Assembly: GCA_030539275.1 (NCBI GenBank)
Contig: JAUNSK010000031.1
Span: 1-44,137, forward strand
Direction: 5' to 3'
Source: Oscillospiraceae bacterium
GTDB taxonomy: Bacteria > Bacillota > Clostridia > Oscillospirales > Ruminococcaceae
Length of the DNA stretch: 44,137 bases
Part shown: positions 25,084-33,534 of the stretch, in pieces
How the letters are laid out: every line of letters begins with the position of its first letter
How positions within the stretch are numbered: position 1 is the stretch's first letter
Notes under the pieces: model-generated
The model's input: the letters and a program-made list of their open reading frames with translations, nothing else
Told to the model about the DNA's origin: nothing
Database searches by the model: none
Program-made: the position numbers and the translations under genes

Positions 25084-26916
25084 ATGAAAAAGATGAAAAG
25101 AATAATGTCTGCCGTTACAGGCCTTTTAATGGCTTGTACTGCATTTACCGGTATAAATTCTGTAAACGCTGAAAATGCACAGCAGCATGCAATGGGATGT
25201 CTTCCTGCAACTCAGGAGGATCTGGATGAGCTTAAGAGTGAGGTAATGGCAGAAAATCCGGGCAGCAGTCAGACAGAAATAAATGCTGATAATCTGGCTG
25301 ACATGGTGGATCTTAGTCAGAACAGGTTTTTTCCGGGAATCGGATACCAGACAGGTAATTCATGTACAGCATGGGCAACAACCTATTATCAGTTTACATA
25401 TGCTGCAAGGCAGGCTTACTATCACAAATACGGTGATTACAGTACTGCGGTCTATTCGCCAGCTTATACCTATAATCTGATAAATAATAATATGGATTCA
25501 GGATCAAGTGTCAGTGATGCATACAGGGTACTTACTCACAGAGGCGCATTTACTACTGCTGATTTCCCTGCTGATTCCGACTATCAGTTACTGCCAGGAG
25601 ATACACAGAAAATGCGTGAAGCCCTGAATCTGAGAATAACAGATTATAATTATACTTCCATTAAGGCAGACAGCAGTTCAGGTACTGACGGAGTGGTAAC
25701 AGGCAACAAAGATAATGATCTGGATAAGCTCAAGGCATTGCTCAGAGACGGCAAACTTATAGTAACAAGCGGATATTTCCGATATACAACCAAGAAAATT
25801 CCCGGATCCGGTGAGTATGCTGCTGTAGAGAACTTAAAGCCAAGGATTGTTACCGAAGATAACGCAGTTGGCCATGCGTTTACTATCGTTGGCTATGATG
25901 ATAACATTGAATACGATATAAACGGCAACGGCACAATAGAAGAATGTGAAAAGGGCGCATTTAAAATAGCAAACTCATGGGGCAATCAAGCAAGAGAGCA
26001 CAATAATGGATTCATATGGGTAATGTACGATGCCATAAATAAAGAAAGCTGCTGTGATCACGTTGAAGGATCACTGGTAACTGAGAACGGAAGTTTTGAT
26101 CGTGCTGGCGCATTTTCAGATAATACTTTCAACTACATTACTGTTGGATATAAGGATGTTAAGCTTACAGCACAGATAGATCTGATAACAACAGATTTTA
26201 ACTCATTTTTCTTAAGAATTGCAAATGATCAGATCAGGAAGTCAGTCGGATATAAGGCTGATGCTGTCAAAAAAATACTTGTTGAACATAATGAATTCAA
26301 AAGGGATCATCCGTTCAGCGGGTCTGTTGTTCTTGATATTTCAAGCGGATTATCTTTTGATAAGCTTGAAGACAGATATTTCACAGATATAAATTATGAT
26401 ATGTTTATCGGTCCATACAGATCAGGTAAGCTAAAAAGCCCGGCCTATACAGCAGTAGAAAATGTAAGCATTACTGACAACAACGGAACAGTTCTGGCCC
26501 AGGAGCATATAGGCGATATCAGTAAATTCGGTGAAAATATCCAGGACTTTGCTAATAAAGATTATCGTATTACAGTTTATGTTGACTACAAAATAGGCGA
26601 TGTTAATTATGATCACGGCTTTGACAGTGCAGATGTTGCAATGATAAATGAATATCTGAGCGGCAGTCGTGAGTTTTCAAATCTTCAGAAAGATATGAGC
26701 ATGCTTGATTTTAACGGCGACAGGACGGTCGATAATAATGATGTACAGGAACTGACTGAATATATCCAGGCAAGACTTGCAGCAGCAGGAAAGGACAGCG
26801 TTGTTCAGTCGGATACCGGTGTAAGACCTGAAAGCTTTGTTATGCATGATATTGATGGTGACTCAGATCTGGATATGCAGGATGCGGCTGTTTTTCAGTC
26901 AGCAGCAGGAGTATAG
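25084..26916 (+). CDS. secreted papain-family (C1A) cysteine peptidase with dockerin (copy 2)
   Basis: A 610-residue paralogue of the preceding gene, same length and architecture: signal peptide, C1A domain with Cys94, His264 and Asn297, divergent linker, two dockerin loops (DVNYDHGFDSAD and DFNGDRTVDNND) and a third terminal loop DIDGDSDLDMQD. The linker and first dockerin half differ clearly from copy 1, while the catalytic domain is identical. This fits gene conversion or strong selection on one enzyme with two presentation modules (inference). It follows copy 1 by 102 nt and has GAAAGGA before the ATG. A degenerate hairpin between the copies suggests partial readthrough. Confidence 0.9.
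   Translation: MKKMKRIMSAVTGLLMACTAFTGINSVNAENAQQHAMGCLPATQEDLDELKSEVMAENPGSSQTEINADNLADMVDLSQNRFFPGIGYQTGNSCTAWATTYYQFTYAARQAYYHKYGDYSTAVYSPAYTYNLINNNMDSGSSVSDAYRVLTHRGAFTTADFPADSDYQLLPGDTQKMREALNLRITDYNYTSIKADSSSGTDGVVTGNKDNDLDKLKALLRDGKLIVTSGYFRYTTKKIPGSGEYAAVENLKPRIVTEDNAVGHAFTIVGYDDNIEYDINGNGTIEECEKGAFKIANSWGNQAREHNNGFIWVMYDAINKESCCDHVEGSLVTENGSFDRAGAFSDNTFNYITVGYKDVKLTAQIDLITTDFNSFFLRIANDQIRKSVGYKADAVKKILVEHNEFKRDHPFSGSVVLDISSGLSFDKLEDRYFTDINYDMFIGPYRSGKLKSPAYTAVENVSITDNNGTVLAQEHIGDISKFGENIQDFANKDYRITVYVDYKIGDVNYDHGFDSADVAMINEYLSGSREFSNLQKDMSMLDFNGDRTVDNNDVQELTEYIQARLAAAGKDSVVQSDTGVRPESFVMHDIDGDSDLDMQDAAVFQSAAGV
25234..26201 (+). repeat. 968-nt identical tract, copy B
   Basis: Partner of 23299-24266. 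The boundary differences are silent or conservative on the left and become frequent on the right, directly after codon 372. Confidence 0.85.
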
Positions 26917-26941
26917 TAACAGGTAATTTATTCTGATTATA

Positions 26942-26976
26942 CAGCTGCAGATATCCTGATAACTGATCTGCAGCTG
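26942..26976 (+). terminator. terminator after the second dockerin peptidase
   Basis: CAGCTGCAGAT (26942-26952) pairs with ATCTGCAGCTG (26966-26976), followed by a T-rich tract. The homologous site after copy 1 (25005-25035 area) keeps only about 7 bp of stem. Confidence 0.75.
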
Positions 26977-26996
26977 AATCATTTTTCAGACAATTC

Positions 26997-27025
26997 TTGA
27001 CAATCCTTAGTAATCAGAATATAAT
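26997..27025 (+). promoter_or_regulatory. promoter of the sensing operon, leaderless start
   Basis: Perfect TTGACA (26997-27002), a 17-bp spacer and perfect TATAAT (27020-27025). The ATG of the first gene is at 27032, where transcription should start, and no ribosome binding site exists between. Confidence 0.85.
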
Positions 27026-27031
27026 ATAAAA

Positions 27032-27988
27032 ATGGAAATTATTAAAAAAACTTACCCAAAAATACTCATAGGTGTTGCTTTATCTGCAGCAGCAATACTA
27101 TCAGCTGTATTTGCAGCTGTTTACTGTAATAAAAGCAACGATAAATATGAACAGACAGACTTTGAATATCATTTTCAGGTATTTGTACGAAATCAGGATG
27201 AGCAGTGTACTGATTTATTTAAAAGAGGTATCGAAGATGCGTCTTTGGAATACAAGGTGTGTACAGAAGTAATGCAGTTTAATGACTACTCTGAGGAGCT
27301 GTACAGGGCAGTTATGTGTGCGGCATATGCCGGAATAGATGCAGTTGCACTGGAACCGGATAACTCATCGCAGCTCAGTTATGCAGTTGCCCGGGCCCGG
27401 GAATACGGGACTCAGGTAGTTTTATATCTTTCAGATAATGACAGATATAAAGAACTGCTGCAGACAGATCCTTTTTATAATATAGCCAGGTCAGCTGCTG
27501 TCGCTTTTGCAGAGTCAGACAGAAAACCAGGGAAGACAGCAGTGGTTCTCAGAGGAACGCAAAATCCTGATTCAATGAGTCTGAGGGCAATCAGAGATGT
27601 TTTTAAATTGCATGAAGGGCTGGATACAGACTATATCTGGTATGTTGACTCAGCTACAGTTGAGATAGACAAGCTGACACGGGATATAGTTGACAGCAGT
27701 TCGATGATAAGCGGAATAATCTGCCTGGACGAGAAAAGTACACCTGTAATTGCATCAAGTCTTATAAATATAAACCGGATAAATGATATTACAATAGTTG
27801 GCTATGGTTATGGCCCACAGACAATGAAGTATATTGAAGATGGTGTAATAAATGCATCCGTATCATCTGATATGTATGAGGCAGGACGGTCGGTTGTGAC
27901 AGATATGTACTGCAGTGCTGCAGGCATCAGTGCATATGAGAAAACCTCAGTAAATGTTACAACAGTAAAAAAGCAGGTGATGAAGTGA
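27032..27988 (+). CDS. periplasmic-binding-protein-like sugar sensor, membrane-anchored
   Basis: The 318-residue protein has an N-terminal hydrophobic anchor (about 10-31) and a type I periplasmic binding fold resembling the Peripla_BP_4 (ribose/xylose-binding) group: YHFQVFVRNQDEQCTDLFKRGIEDA near the start in outline, then GIDAVALEPDNS and a late IVGYGYGPQTMKYI block. There is no clear lipobox before Cys32. Its end overlaps the kinase gene by 4 nt (GTGA), so they are coupled. With no permease or ATPase present, it is probably the ligand-binding subunit of the sensor kinase. The ligand, probably a sugar, cannot be read from sequence. Confidence 0.8.
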   Translation: MEIIKKTYPKILIGVALSAAAILSAVFAAVYCNKSNDKYEQTDFEYHFQVFVRNQDEQCTDLFKRGIEDASLEYKVCTEVMQFNDYSEELYRAVMCAAYAGIDAVALEPDNSSQLSYAVARAREYGTQVVLYLSDNDRYKELLQTDPFYNIARSAAVAFAESDRKPGKTAVVLRGTQNPDSMSLRAIRDVFKLHEGLDTDYIWYVDSATVEIDKLTRDIVDSSSMISGIICLDEKSTPVIASSLININRINDITIVGYGYGPQTMKYIEDGVINASVSSDMYEAGRSVVTDMYCSAAGISAYEKTSVNVTTVKKQVMK

Positions 27989-29331
27989 GGTCAGAAAGAT
28001 TTTTATTCAGACCTGTGCTTCTGTCATTGTTTACAGCTGTAGCAGTAGCGGCCGTATGGGTATATACGAGCATGTCACAAAATATGCTTGTCAATGAGAT
28101 GTCAGGCATGCTTTATAAAACCAACATCATGACTCAGCTGTACATAGAAATAAATTCAATGCAGGATATACTGGGCGAATATATTTCGGTATCATCTACT
28201 GACAGCAGAAACGCATACTATAAAAGCCAGAAGCAGATCGAAAAATATTCGCATATACTTTCAGACATAAATAAATCGGATTCCTATGAAGTAAAAATTG
28301 AAAATATCTGTGCTATGGCAGACAGCTATTGTGAGCGTTGTGATGAAATAATAGATGCCAAGATCTGCATGGATACTCAAAGCTATCTGAGCGGATTCAA
28401 TGAGACGCAGCAGCAGAGCAGCATCACGGTCAGCTATATCAAATATGTTGTTGCCATGATGCTTGAAAATGCTGATAAATATAAAGAAATAACAGCAAGA
28501 AAACAGGCGCAGAACAGGCTTAACTATATTATACTTGCCTCATCAGCAGCTTTTGTTGCGGTAAGTGTGGTGATCAGTGTAAAAAAATATACACTGGATC
28601 TTAAAAACAAGTCCGAAATTGAGCGCCAGCTTCATGAACAGGAAATCAAAACGCTTAAAATGGAAAATGCACTTCATGAAAGTGATCTGCTTGCACTTCA
28701 GTCACAGATGAATCCTCATTTTATCTTTAATACGATTAATATAGGAGCAAAGCTTGCAATGCTGAACTCAGACAATGAAACATGTGAATATCTTGAAAAC
28801 GCGGCAGATGTATTCAGATATAATCTGAAAGGAACAAATCCTGATACCACACTCAGGGAAGAGCTTGAAAATGTCAAAGCATATATCTATATAATGAAGA
28901 TCCGCTTCGGAGACCTGTTTTCTTTCAGCCTCCAGGCAGATGAAAGTGCACTCGAATGCAGGGTGCCCAGAATGTCTTTGCAGCCTCTCATTGAAAATGC
29001 ATATATTCATGGGATCAGCAGTCTTGAGAGCGGCGGCTTTATACGGCTGAGTGTCTGCAGGGATGACGATGTTATAACAGTACAGGTCGCCAATAACGGA
29101 AAAGGAATGAGCAGTGAAATTATACGCAGTATTATGTGCAGGTCCTCTGATATAAAGTCAACAGGAAAAAACCATACGACAGGACTTGGACTGAGGAATG
29201 TAATAGAAAGAATGAGACTTTTTTATAATACTGATGATGTAATAAGCATAGACTGCAGTGACGGACTGACAGTAATAAGCTTAAAGTACCGAAAGGAGAA
29301 TGAATGTGTACAGGATACTGGTAGCAGATGA
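27985..29331 (+). CDS. LytS/YesM-type sensor histidine kinase
   Basis: The 448-residue protein has two membrane segments (about 10-30 and 178-197) around an extracytoplasmic helical sensor, a coiled coil (about 205-235), then a His_kinase domain with phospho-acceptor His245 in QSQMNPHFIFNTIN and an HATPase domain (PLIENAYIHG, NNGKGMS, TGLGLRNV). It starts at GTG 27985 with AGGTGA upstream and overlaps the binding-protein gene by 4 nt. Its partner is the response regulator encoded next. Confidence 0.92.
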   Translation: MRSERFLFRPVLLSLFTAVAVAAVWVYTSMSQNMLVNEMSGMLYKTNIMTQLYIEINSMQDILGEYISVSSTDSRNAYYKSQKQIEKYSHILSDINKSDSYEVKIENICAMADSYCERCDEIIDAKICMDTQSYLSGFNETQQQSSITVSYIKYVVAMMLENADKYKEITARKQAQNRLNYIILASSAAFVAVSVVISVKKYTLDLKNKSEIERQLHEQEIKTLKMENALHESDLLALQSQMNPHFIFNTINIGAKLAMLNSDNETCEYLENAADVFRYNLKGTNPDTTLREELENVKAYIYIMKIRFGDLFSFSLQADESALECRVPRMSLQPLIENAYIHGISSLESGGFIRLSVCRDDDVITVQVANNGKGMSSEIIRSIMCRSSDIKSTGKNHTTGLGLRNVIERMRLFYNTDDVISIDCSDGLTVISLKYRKENECVQDTGSR

Positions 29332-30154
29332 TGAACCGCTTGAGGTCAGATCTCTGATATATATTCTTTCTTCGCGCATGAGTGGGATCTTTGAGTCAAT
29401 CGAATCGGCTTATACAGGGTCAGAGGCTCTGGAAAAATGCCGCATATCAAGGCCCGATATAGTACTTATGGATATCAATATGCCGGGACTCAACGGACTC
29501 GATGCTATAAAGGAAATTAAAAAGATAAACGCTGGGACAGAGTTTATCATAACCACTGCATATGATTATTTTGAATATGCTGCGGATGCGATAAGACTTG
29601 AAGTCAGGGATTATCTGCTTAAGCCTGTAAGGGCTGCCACCCTTATATCATGTGTGAACAAATCGATACAGAAAATAGATATGATAAGAAATTCAGATAT
29701 AAGGAAAAAGGAACTTGAGCAAAGATATAATGAGGCAGCAAAAGAATTGTCGGGTATCAGGAAAATGATATCAGGTCTGACCCCGGACAACAGGACAGAA
29801 AAAAACGATGACTGCAGCATTATTATAAATAAGGCAATGCAGTACATGGAAAAATATTACTCAAAGGATATAACACTTGATGATATTTCAAGGTATGTGA
29901 ATCTGAGTTCGTCTTATTTCAGCCATATGTACAAGGCCCAGACGGGTACATCATTTATAGACAGTCTTATTAATTTAAGGATCATGAAAGCCAAGGAATT
30001 TATTATGACCTCTGAAATGTCAATAAAGGAAATCTCGGTTAGTGTCGGATACTATGATCAGAACTACTTTTCAAAGCTGTTTCGAAAGATGACAGGATTT
30101 TCTCCGAGTGAATATAAAACCACTCTCAGAAATATGACAGCCGGAGAAGTGTAG
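29306..30154 (+). CDS. YesN/AraC-type response regulator
   Basis: The 282-residue protein has a receiver domain (about 1-120; acidic DDE, phospho-acceptor Asp56 in VLMDINMPG, Lys106 in LLKPV), a helical linker and a C-terminal AraC double helix-turn-helix (SSYFSHMYKAQTGTSF and a final GYYDQNYFSKLFRKMTGFSP). It should activate carbohydrate or secreted-enzyme genes after phosphorylation. I place the start at GTG 29306, 7 nt after AAAGGAG. The ATG at 29300 is too close to that site. It overlaps the kinase gene by 26 nt. Confidence 0.92.
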   Translation: MYRILVADDEPLEVRSLIYILSSRMSGIFESIESAYTGSEALEKCRISRPDIVLMDINMPGLNGLDAIKEIKKINAGTEFIITTAYDYFEYAADAIRLEVRDYLLKPVRAATLISCVNKSIQKIDMIRNSDIRKKELEQRYNEAAKELSGIRKMISGLTPDNRTEKNDDCSIIINKAMQYMEKYYSKDITLDDISRYVNLSSSYFSHMYKAQTGTSFIDSLINLRIMKAKEFIMTSEMSIKEISVSVGYYDQNYFSKLFRKMTGFSPSEYKTTLRNMTAGEV

Positions 30155-31162
30155 ATGAAGAAAATATTTATTTTAGCATCGATTATATTCATTATATCCT
30201 TTTGTGCGTGCCGGGAAGTGAAGCATACAGATAATAAGGAAACCATCTGTATCGGTTTTTCAATGGCTACACTTAATGAGGACAGATGGGTAAGTGACAG
30301 GGACTTCATGAGACAAAAAGCCGAGGAAAGAGGCTGCGATATTATCATAACAAATGCAAACGGAGATCCGGATGAGCAGTATGATGATGTTGCAGGTCTG
30401 GTAGATCAGGGGATAGATGTCCTCGTATATGCTCCGCAGGATTTTTCCCGGGCCTCAGAATGTGTAAGCTATGCTAAAAAAAGAGGGGTCCCGGTTATTT
30501 CCTATGACAGACTTGCAGGCGACAGTGATTTAGATGCTTACATTTCCTTTGACAGTTACAAAACAGGACGCATACAGGCACAGGAATTGCTGAAGTATGC
30601 AACGTCAGGACGGTTTCTGATAATATGCGGACCTGAAACAGACAGAAACAGCGGATTTTTGTATGATGGAGTAGCGGACGTGCTGAATGAAGAAAACACT
30701 GCCGCAGCTGATGTTCTTACAGTTAAACAGTGGAGAAAAGAAGAAGCATATGATATGGTCCTTGACAGGCTGTCACAGAAGGATAATGACATAAAAGCGG
30801 TTATTGCAGCTAATGATTCACTTGCGTGGGGAGCTGTAAACGCAGCAGCAGTGCTCGGATTATCCGGCAAAATATTTGTAGCCGGTCAGGATGCGGATCT
30901 CAGCGCGTGTAAGCGTATAGAAGATAATACACAGACACTGACAATATATAAACCTGTTGATGAGCTGGCACGAAGGACTGTGGACATATGCATAAAACTG
31001 GCCTGCGGTATGGACTTCGGATATGACAAGCTTATTGATAACGGAAAGAAAGAGGTTCCGGGCATTCTGCTTGATGTATATTGTGTGGATGCCAGTAATG
31101 TAAAAGATATAATTGAAAAGAAGAAGAGAAATTATGAAAGCAAATATGATCTCTGTTCATAA
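30155..31162 (+). CDS. XylF-like sugar-binding lipoprotein
   Basis: The 335-residue protein has a lipobox-like SFCAC with Cys19 and a type I periplasmic binding fold close to D-xylose-binding proteins: ICIGFSMATLNEDRW, NANGDPDEQYDDVAGLVDQG, VISYDRLAGDSD, ANDSLAWGA and AGQDADL. Its ATG directly follows the regulator stop codon, and GGAG lies upstream. With the first gene it makes two binding proteins around one two-component pair. A comparable XylF-like/LytS/YesN xylose-sensing arrangement is known from Clostridium. Which of the two contacts the kinase is unclear. Confidence 0.87.
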   Translation: MKKIFILASIIFIISFCACREVKHTDNKETICIGFSMATLNEDRWVSDRDFMRQKAEERGCDIIITNANGDPDEQYDDVAGLVDQGIDVLVYAPQDFSRASECVSYAKKRGVPVISYDRLAGDSDLDAYISFDSYKTGRIQAQELLKYATSGRFLIICGPETDRNSGFLYDGVADVLNEENTAAADVLTVKQWRKEEAYDMVLDRLSQKDNDIKAVIAANDSLAWGAVNAAAVLGLSGKIFVAGQDADLSACKRIEDNTQTLTIYKPVDELARRTVDICIKLACGMDFGYDKLIDNGKKEVPGILLDVYCVDASNVKDIIEKKKRNYESKYDLCS

Positions 31163-31206
31163 TTTCCCGGTACTGACCATATAGGACAGATTTTATACAA
31201 AAAAAT

Positions 31207-31243
31207 AAAAGCTGCAGAAACTTACCTGTCTTCTGCAGCTTTT
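31207..31243. terminator. bidirectional terminator after the sensing operon
   Basis: AAAAGCTGCAGAA (31207-31219) pairs perfectly with TTCTGCAGCTTTT (31231-31243). The A-rich left flank also gives a U-tract for the convergent DUF308 gene. Confidence 0.87.
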
Positions 31244-31296
31244 GTCAGTTTATATTAGATACCGGTATAACTCAGATCATATAAAATAAGAATTAT

Positions 31297-31890
31297 TTAA
31301 CTGTTGTCATCTTCATTGTAAGGAATGTCGATTATATCAGGACGGGTTCCGGTATTAGACATATTGTATATTTGTCTGATAAGAAAAAAGTCTGAGATAA
31401 ATCTGATTATCCCGTTTATTACAAGGGCAATTCCTATAAATCTTATAACAGTCATAAGTGAACTGAACGGATTGATAACGAGACACAGACCGACCAGAAG
31501 CCCTGCTATATTGAGTATAAGCGCCAGGAGCCATTTATCAACGCCGTTTTTCTTCTGCAGCAGTGCAAGTTTTATTTTGGATATACTCTGAACTCCGATT
31601 GTAAGTCCGACTATGAGCGGGATAAGTCTTGTGAGAAATGATTTTGCAAAGAAGAAGATAAAGCACAGGACAGCACCGGCAAGTCCCTGAAACATTTCAA
31701 ACTTTGAACTGATTCCGAATTTTTTTGTACTGAAGTACTGTATAAAACTTATAGCAGCCCATAAGAGGCTGACAATACCAAGAATATTGCAGACAGCATT
31801 AGTAGAAAAGGACGGGTTGACTATAAGAACAATTCCAAGTATTATGTTTACCGCTGTAACAAAATCGATCGATAAATGATATCTTTTCAT
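31297..31890 (-). CDS. DUF308 (HdeD-like) integral membrane protein
   Basis: The 197-residue protein has about six hydrophobic segments built as a repeated helix-pair motif (NIILGIVLIVNPSFST, and later GLLVGLCLVINPFSSLM), characteristic of DUF308. E. coli HdeD is linked to acid resistance, but the molecular function of the family is unknown. The ATG has AAAGGAGG upstream. It lies downstream of the Xre regulator on the same strand, with weak promoter-like sequences (for example 31984-32011) between. Confidence 0.85.
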   Translation of the reverse strand: MKRYHLSIDFVTAVNIILGIVLIVNPSFSTNAVCNILGIVSLLWAAISFIQYFSTKKFGISSKFEMFQGLAGAVLCFIFFFAKSFLTRLIPLIVGLTIGVQSISKIKLALLQKKNGVDKWLLALILNIAGLLVGLCLVINPFSSLMTVIRFIGIALVINGIIRFISDFFLIRQIYNMSNTGTRPDIIDIPYNEDDNS

Positions 31891-32032
31891 AAAAGTCCTC
31901 CTTTATATACTCCTGTTATCAGGGCATGCTCTATGCTGCAGATAACACTGATTTAATTTTAAATCAACAAAGTAAAAAAGTCAAATATATTTTATGAAAA
32001 AATACTGTCAATATGCAAAAGAATGTATAATT

Positions 32033-33049
32033 TTAATTGACAGGACGGTTTACAGATTCAAGCTCTCCGTTTAAATCATTATCATCCGGATTCATGCCTG
32101 ACGGTGAAACAACAGAGTTGTCGCCTCCTGAAGGTGAATTCCTGCTGTCAGTATTAACACCGCTGTATTCAAAAGCAGGAAAGACCATTTTTTTGAGAAC
32201 AAATTTTGTTTCACCATCATAGTTCTTCATAACAATATAATCTGAGATCTGATCGGCAGAAATATAATCAGGCATCATATAATAAGGAATGATAAATTTG
32301 AGTGAGTTATTTTCATCATCAGTATAAATTACATTTTCACAGCTGTAAAAAGATTCATAGTTGCTTTCTACGTAAAATGTCTCATCGGTAGACATATCAC
32401 TGAGTTGAATGTAATTATCAAAATCTTCGTTATAAATACTATTTACAAATCCCTGACCCTGCTCAACGATGTAGTAAGTCTGGCTGTTTTTATTATAAAG
32501 ACATTTTATATCATCGTTCTCATAGCAGCGTTCAGCTACGTTATAAGCAGTTTCCTCATAGACAGGACCAGTACGGTTTACTGATACAACAAAACAGATG
32601 AAACATATAACTACCGTTCCAAGTGCAGCTGCAGCAACAACTCGTTTTCTGACCAGGCGCTTTCTTTTTCTTTTGCATGGAGCCTGTGCAGGCTGCGGTG
32701 TGCAGTTACTGTAATTCTGGTAGTTCACCGGTGCCCTGAAGCTGTCCTGTGTCTTTAATTTTACTGAAGGTGCAGGCTGAGTATTCCCCGGATATATTTC
32801 ATTACGAGGGTATACATCATCTTTTCTGAGACTGATCGTTTTCCTTTGAGCAGGTGAATCTTTCAGAAGCTCATCAAGTGATACATTAAATCTTTCACTT
32901 ATAAAAATTAGTTTATCTATTTCAGGATAACCATGACCGCGTTCCCACTTGGATACTGATTGTCTTGATACATTAAGCATTTCTGCAAACTGGTCCTGGG
33001 AAAGCTCATTAATTCTTCGGATCTCCTGCAGTTTTTCCTTTAGTGCCAT
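32033..33049 (-). CDS. Xre-family regulator with membrane anchor and extracytoplasmic domain
   Basis: The 338-residue protein has an N-terminal helix-turn-helix (about 5-60; LSQDQFAEMLNVSRQSVSKWERG), a Pro/Gln-rich linker (about 65-125), a basic stretch KRKRKRLVRKR, one membrane segment (about 137-157) and an acidic extracytoplasmic domain ending in a Gly/Ser/Asn tail. A membrane-tethered DNA-binding protein could transduce an envelope signal directly to DNA (inference). The ATG has AAAGGGG upstream. DUF308 is the likely co-regulated neighbour. Confidence 0.85.
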   Translation of the reverse strand: MALKEKLQEIRRINELSQDQFAEMLNVSRQSVSKWERGHGYPEIDKLIFISERFNVSLDELLKDSPAQRKTISLRKDDVYPRNEIYPGNTQPAPSVKLKTQDSFRAPVNYQNYSNCTPQPAQAPCKRKRKRLVRKRVVAAAALGTVVICFICFVVSVNRTGPVYEETAYNVAERCYENDDIKCLYNKNSQTYYIVEQGQGFVNSIYNEDFDNYIQLSDMSTDETFYVESNYESFYSCENVIYTDDENNSLKFIIPYYMMPDYISADQISDYIVMKNYDGETKFVLKKMVFPAFEYSGVNTDSRNSPSGGDNSVVSPSGMNPDDNDLNGELESVNRPVN

Positions 33050-33078
33050 AAATTTATCCCCTTTCTTTTGTTTACTTC

Positions 33079-33107
33079 ATCATAGCACAGCCAACTATAA
33101 AATGCAA
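33079..33107 (-). promoter_or_regulatory. promoter of the Xre gene
   Basis: Minus strand: TTGCAT (33102-33107), a 17-bp spacer and TATGAT (33079-33084). CAACT (33092-33096) and AGTTG (33117-33121) form spaced inverted half-sites that flank the -35 region, so autoregulation by the Xre product is conceivable. Confidence 0.55.
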
Positions 33108-33144
33108 TAAACTAAAAGTTGTCATGTTAAAAAAATATCTGAAT

Positions 33145-33194
33145 TATTTTAAGAAGCTGTGTGCAACCAGAAGTTTACACAGCTTTTCTTAAAA
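33145..33194. terminator. orphan hairpin upstream of the Xre gene
   Basis: ATTTTAAG-AAGCTGTGT pairs with ACACAGCTT-TTCTTAAAAT with a 2-nt bulge. It lies between divergent genes, where no terminator is needed, and may remain from a lost gene or end a small RNA. Confidence 0.45.
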
Positions 33195-33274
33195 TAAATA
33201 AAGTGCGTTAAATGTCAGGATAACTGTTGAATATAAAGATTTCATAAAATGCACAGCAAAAGACTATAAGTATA

Positions 33275-33303
33275 TTGACAACAGTAAAATACTGGAATAT
33301 AAT
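33275..33303 (+). promoter_or_regulatory. distal consensus promoter before the SUFU-domain gene
   Basis: Perfect TTGACA (33275-33280), a 17-bp spacer and perfect TATAAT (33298-33303). The next gene begins 232 nt downstream; the intervening sequence holds no open frame that I would call a gene. Confidence 0.7.
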
Positions 33304-33459
33304 AAATAATGGTATTTTTTTAAAATTAAAAGCGAATAAATTGTTATAATAATAATATCAGCTTAAAACTCCTGTTTAAGGCCGCATAAACCTGCTGTGC
33401 ACGGTATAGAGAAGCATTATATCCTTTTATGTGAACTGAGCTGCTATAATAAATATTTA

Positions 33460-33487
33460 TTGACAATTCATACGAATTTGATATAAT
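33460..33487 (+). promoter_or_regulatory. proximal promoter of the SUFU-domain gene
   Basis: Perfect TTGACA (33460-33465), a 16-bp spacer and perfect TATAAT (33482-33487), 48 bp before the TTG start. The spacer contains the small dyad ATTCATACGAAT. Confidence 0.75.
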
Positions 33488-33534
33488 AATAATGTATGTT
33501 CTAAAAATATATTAAAATAAGTCGGAGGTTCACA

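Larger units (their letters stand above)
33104..33534. other. long intergenic region between divergent Xre and SUFU genes
   Basis: The 485 nt between the two start codons (33050-33534) hold the Xre promoter, an orphan hairpin and two rightward consensus promoters. A partial copy of the TGTGCATTTTATG promoter-spacer motif (revcomp at 33242-33254) is also present. No coding frame is convincing. A small RNA starting near 33310 is possible. Confidence 0.4.
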
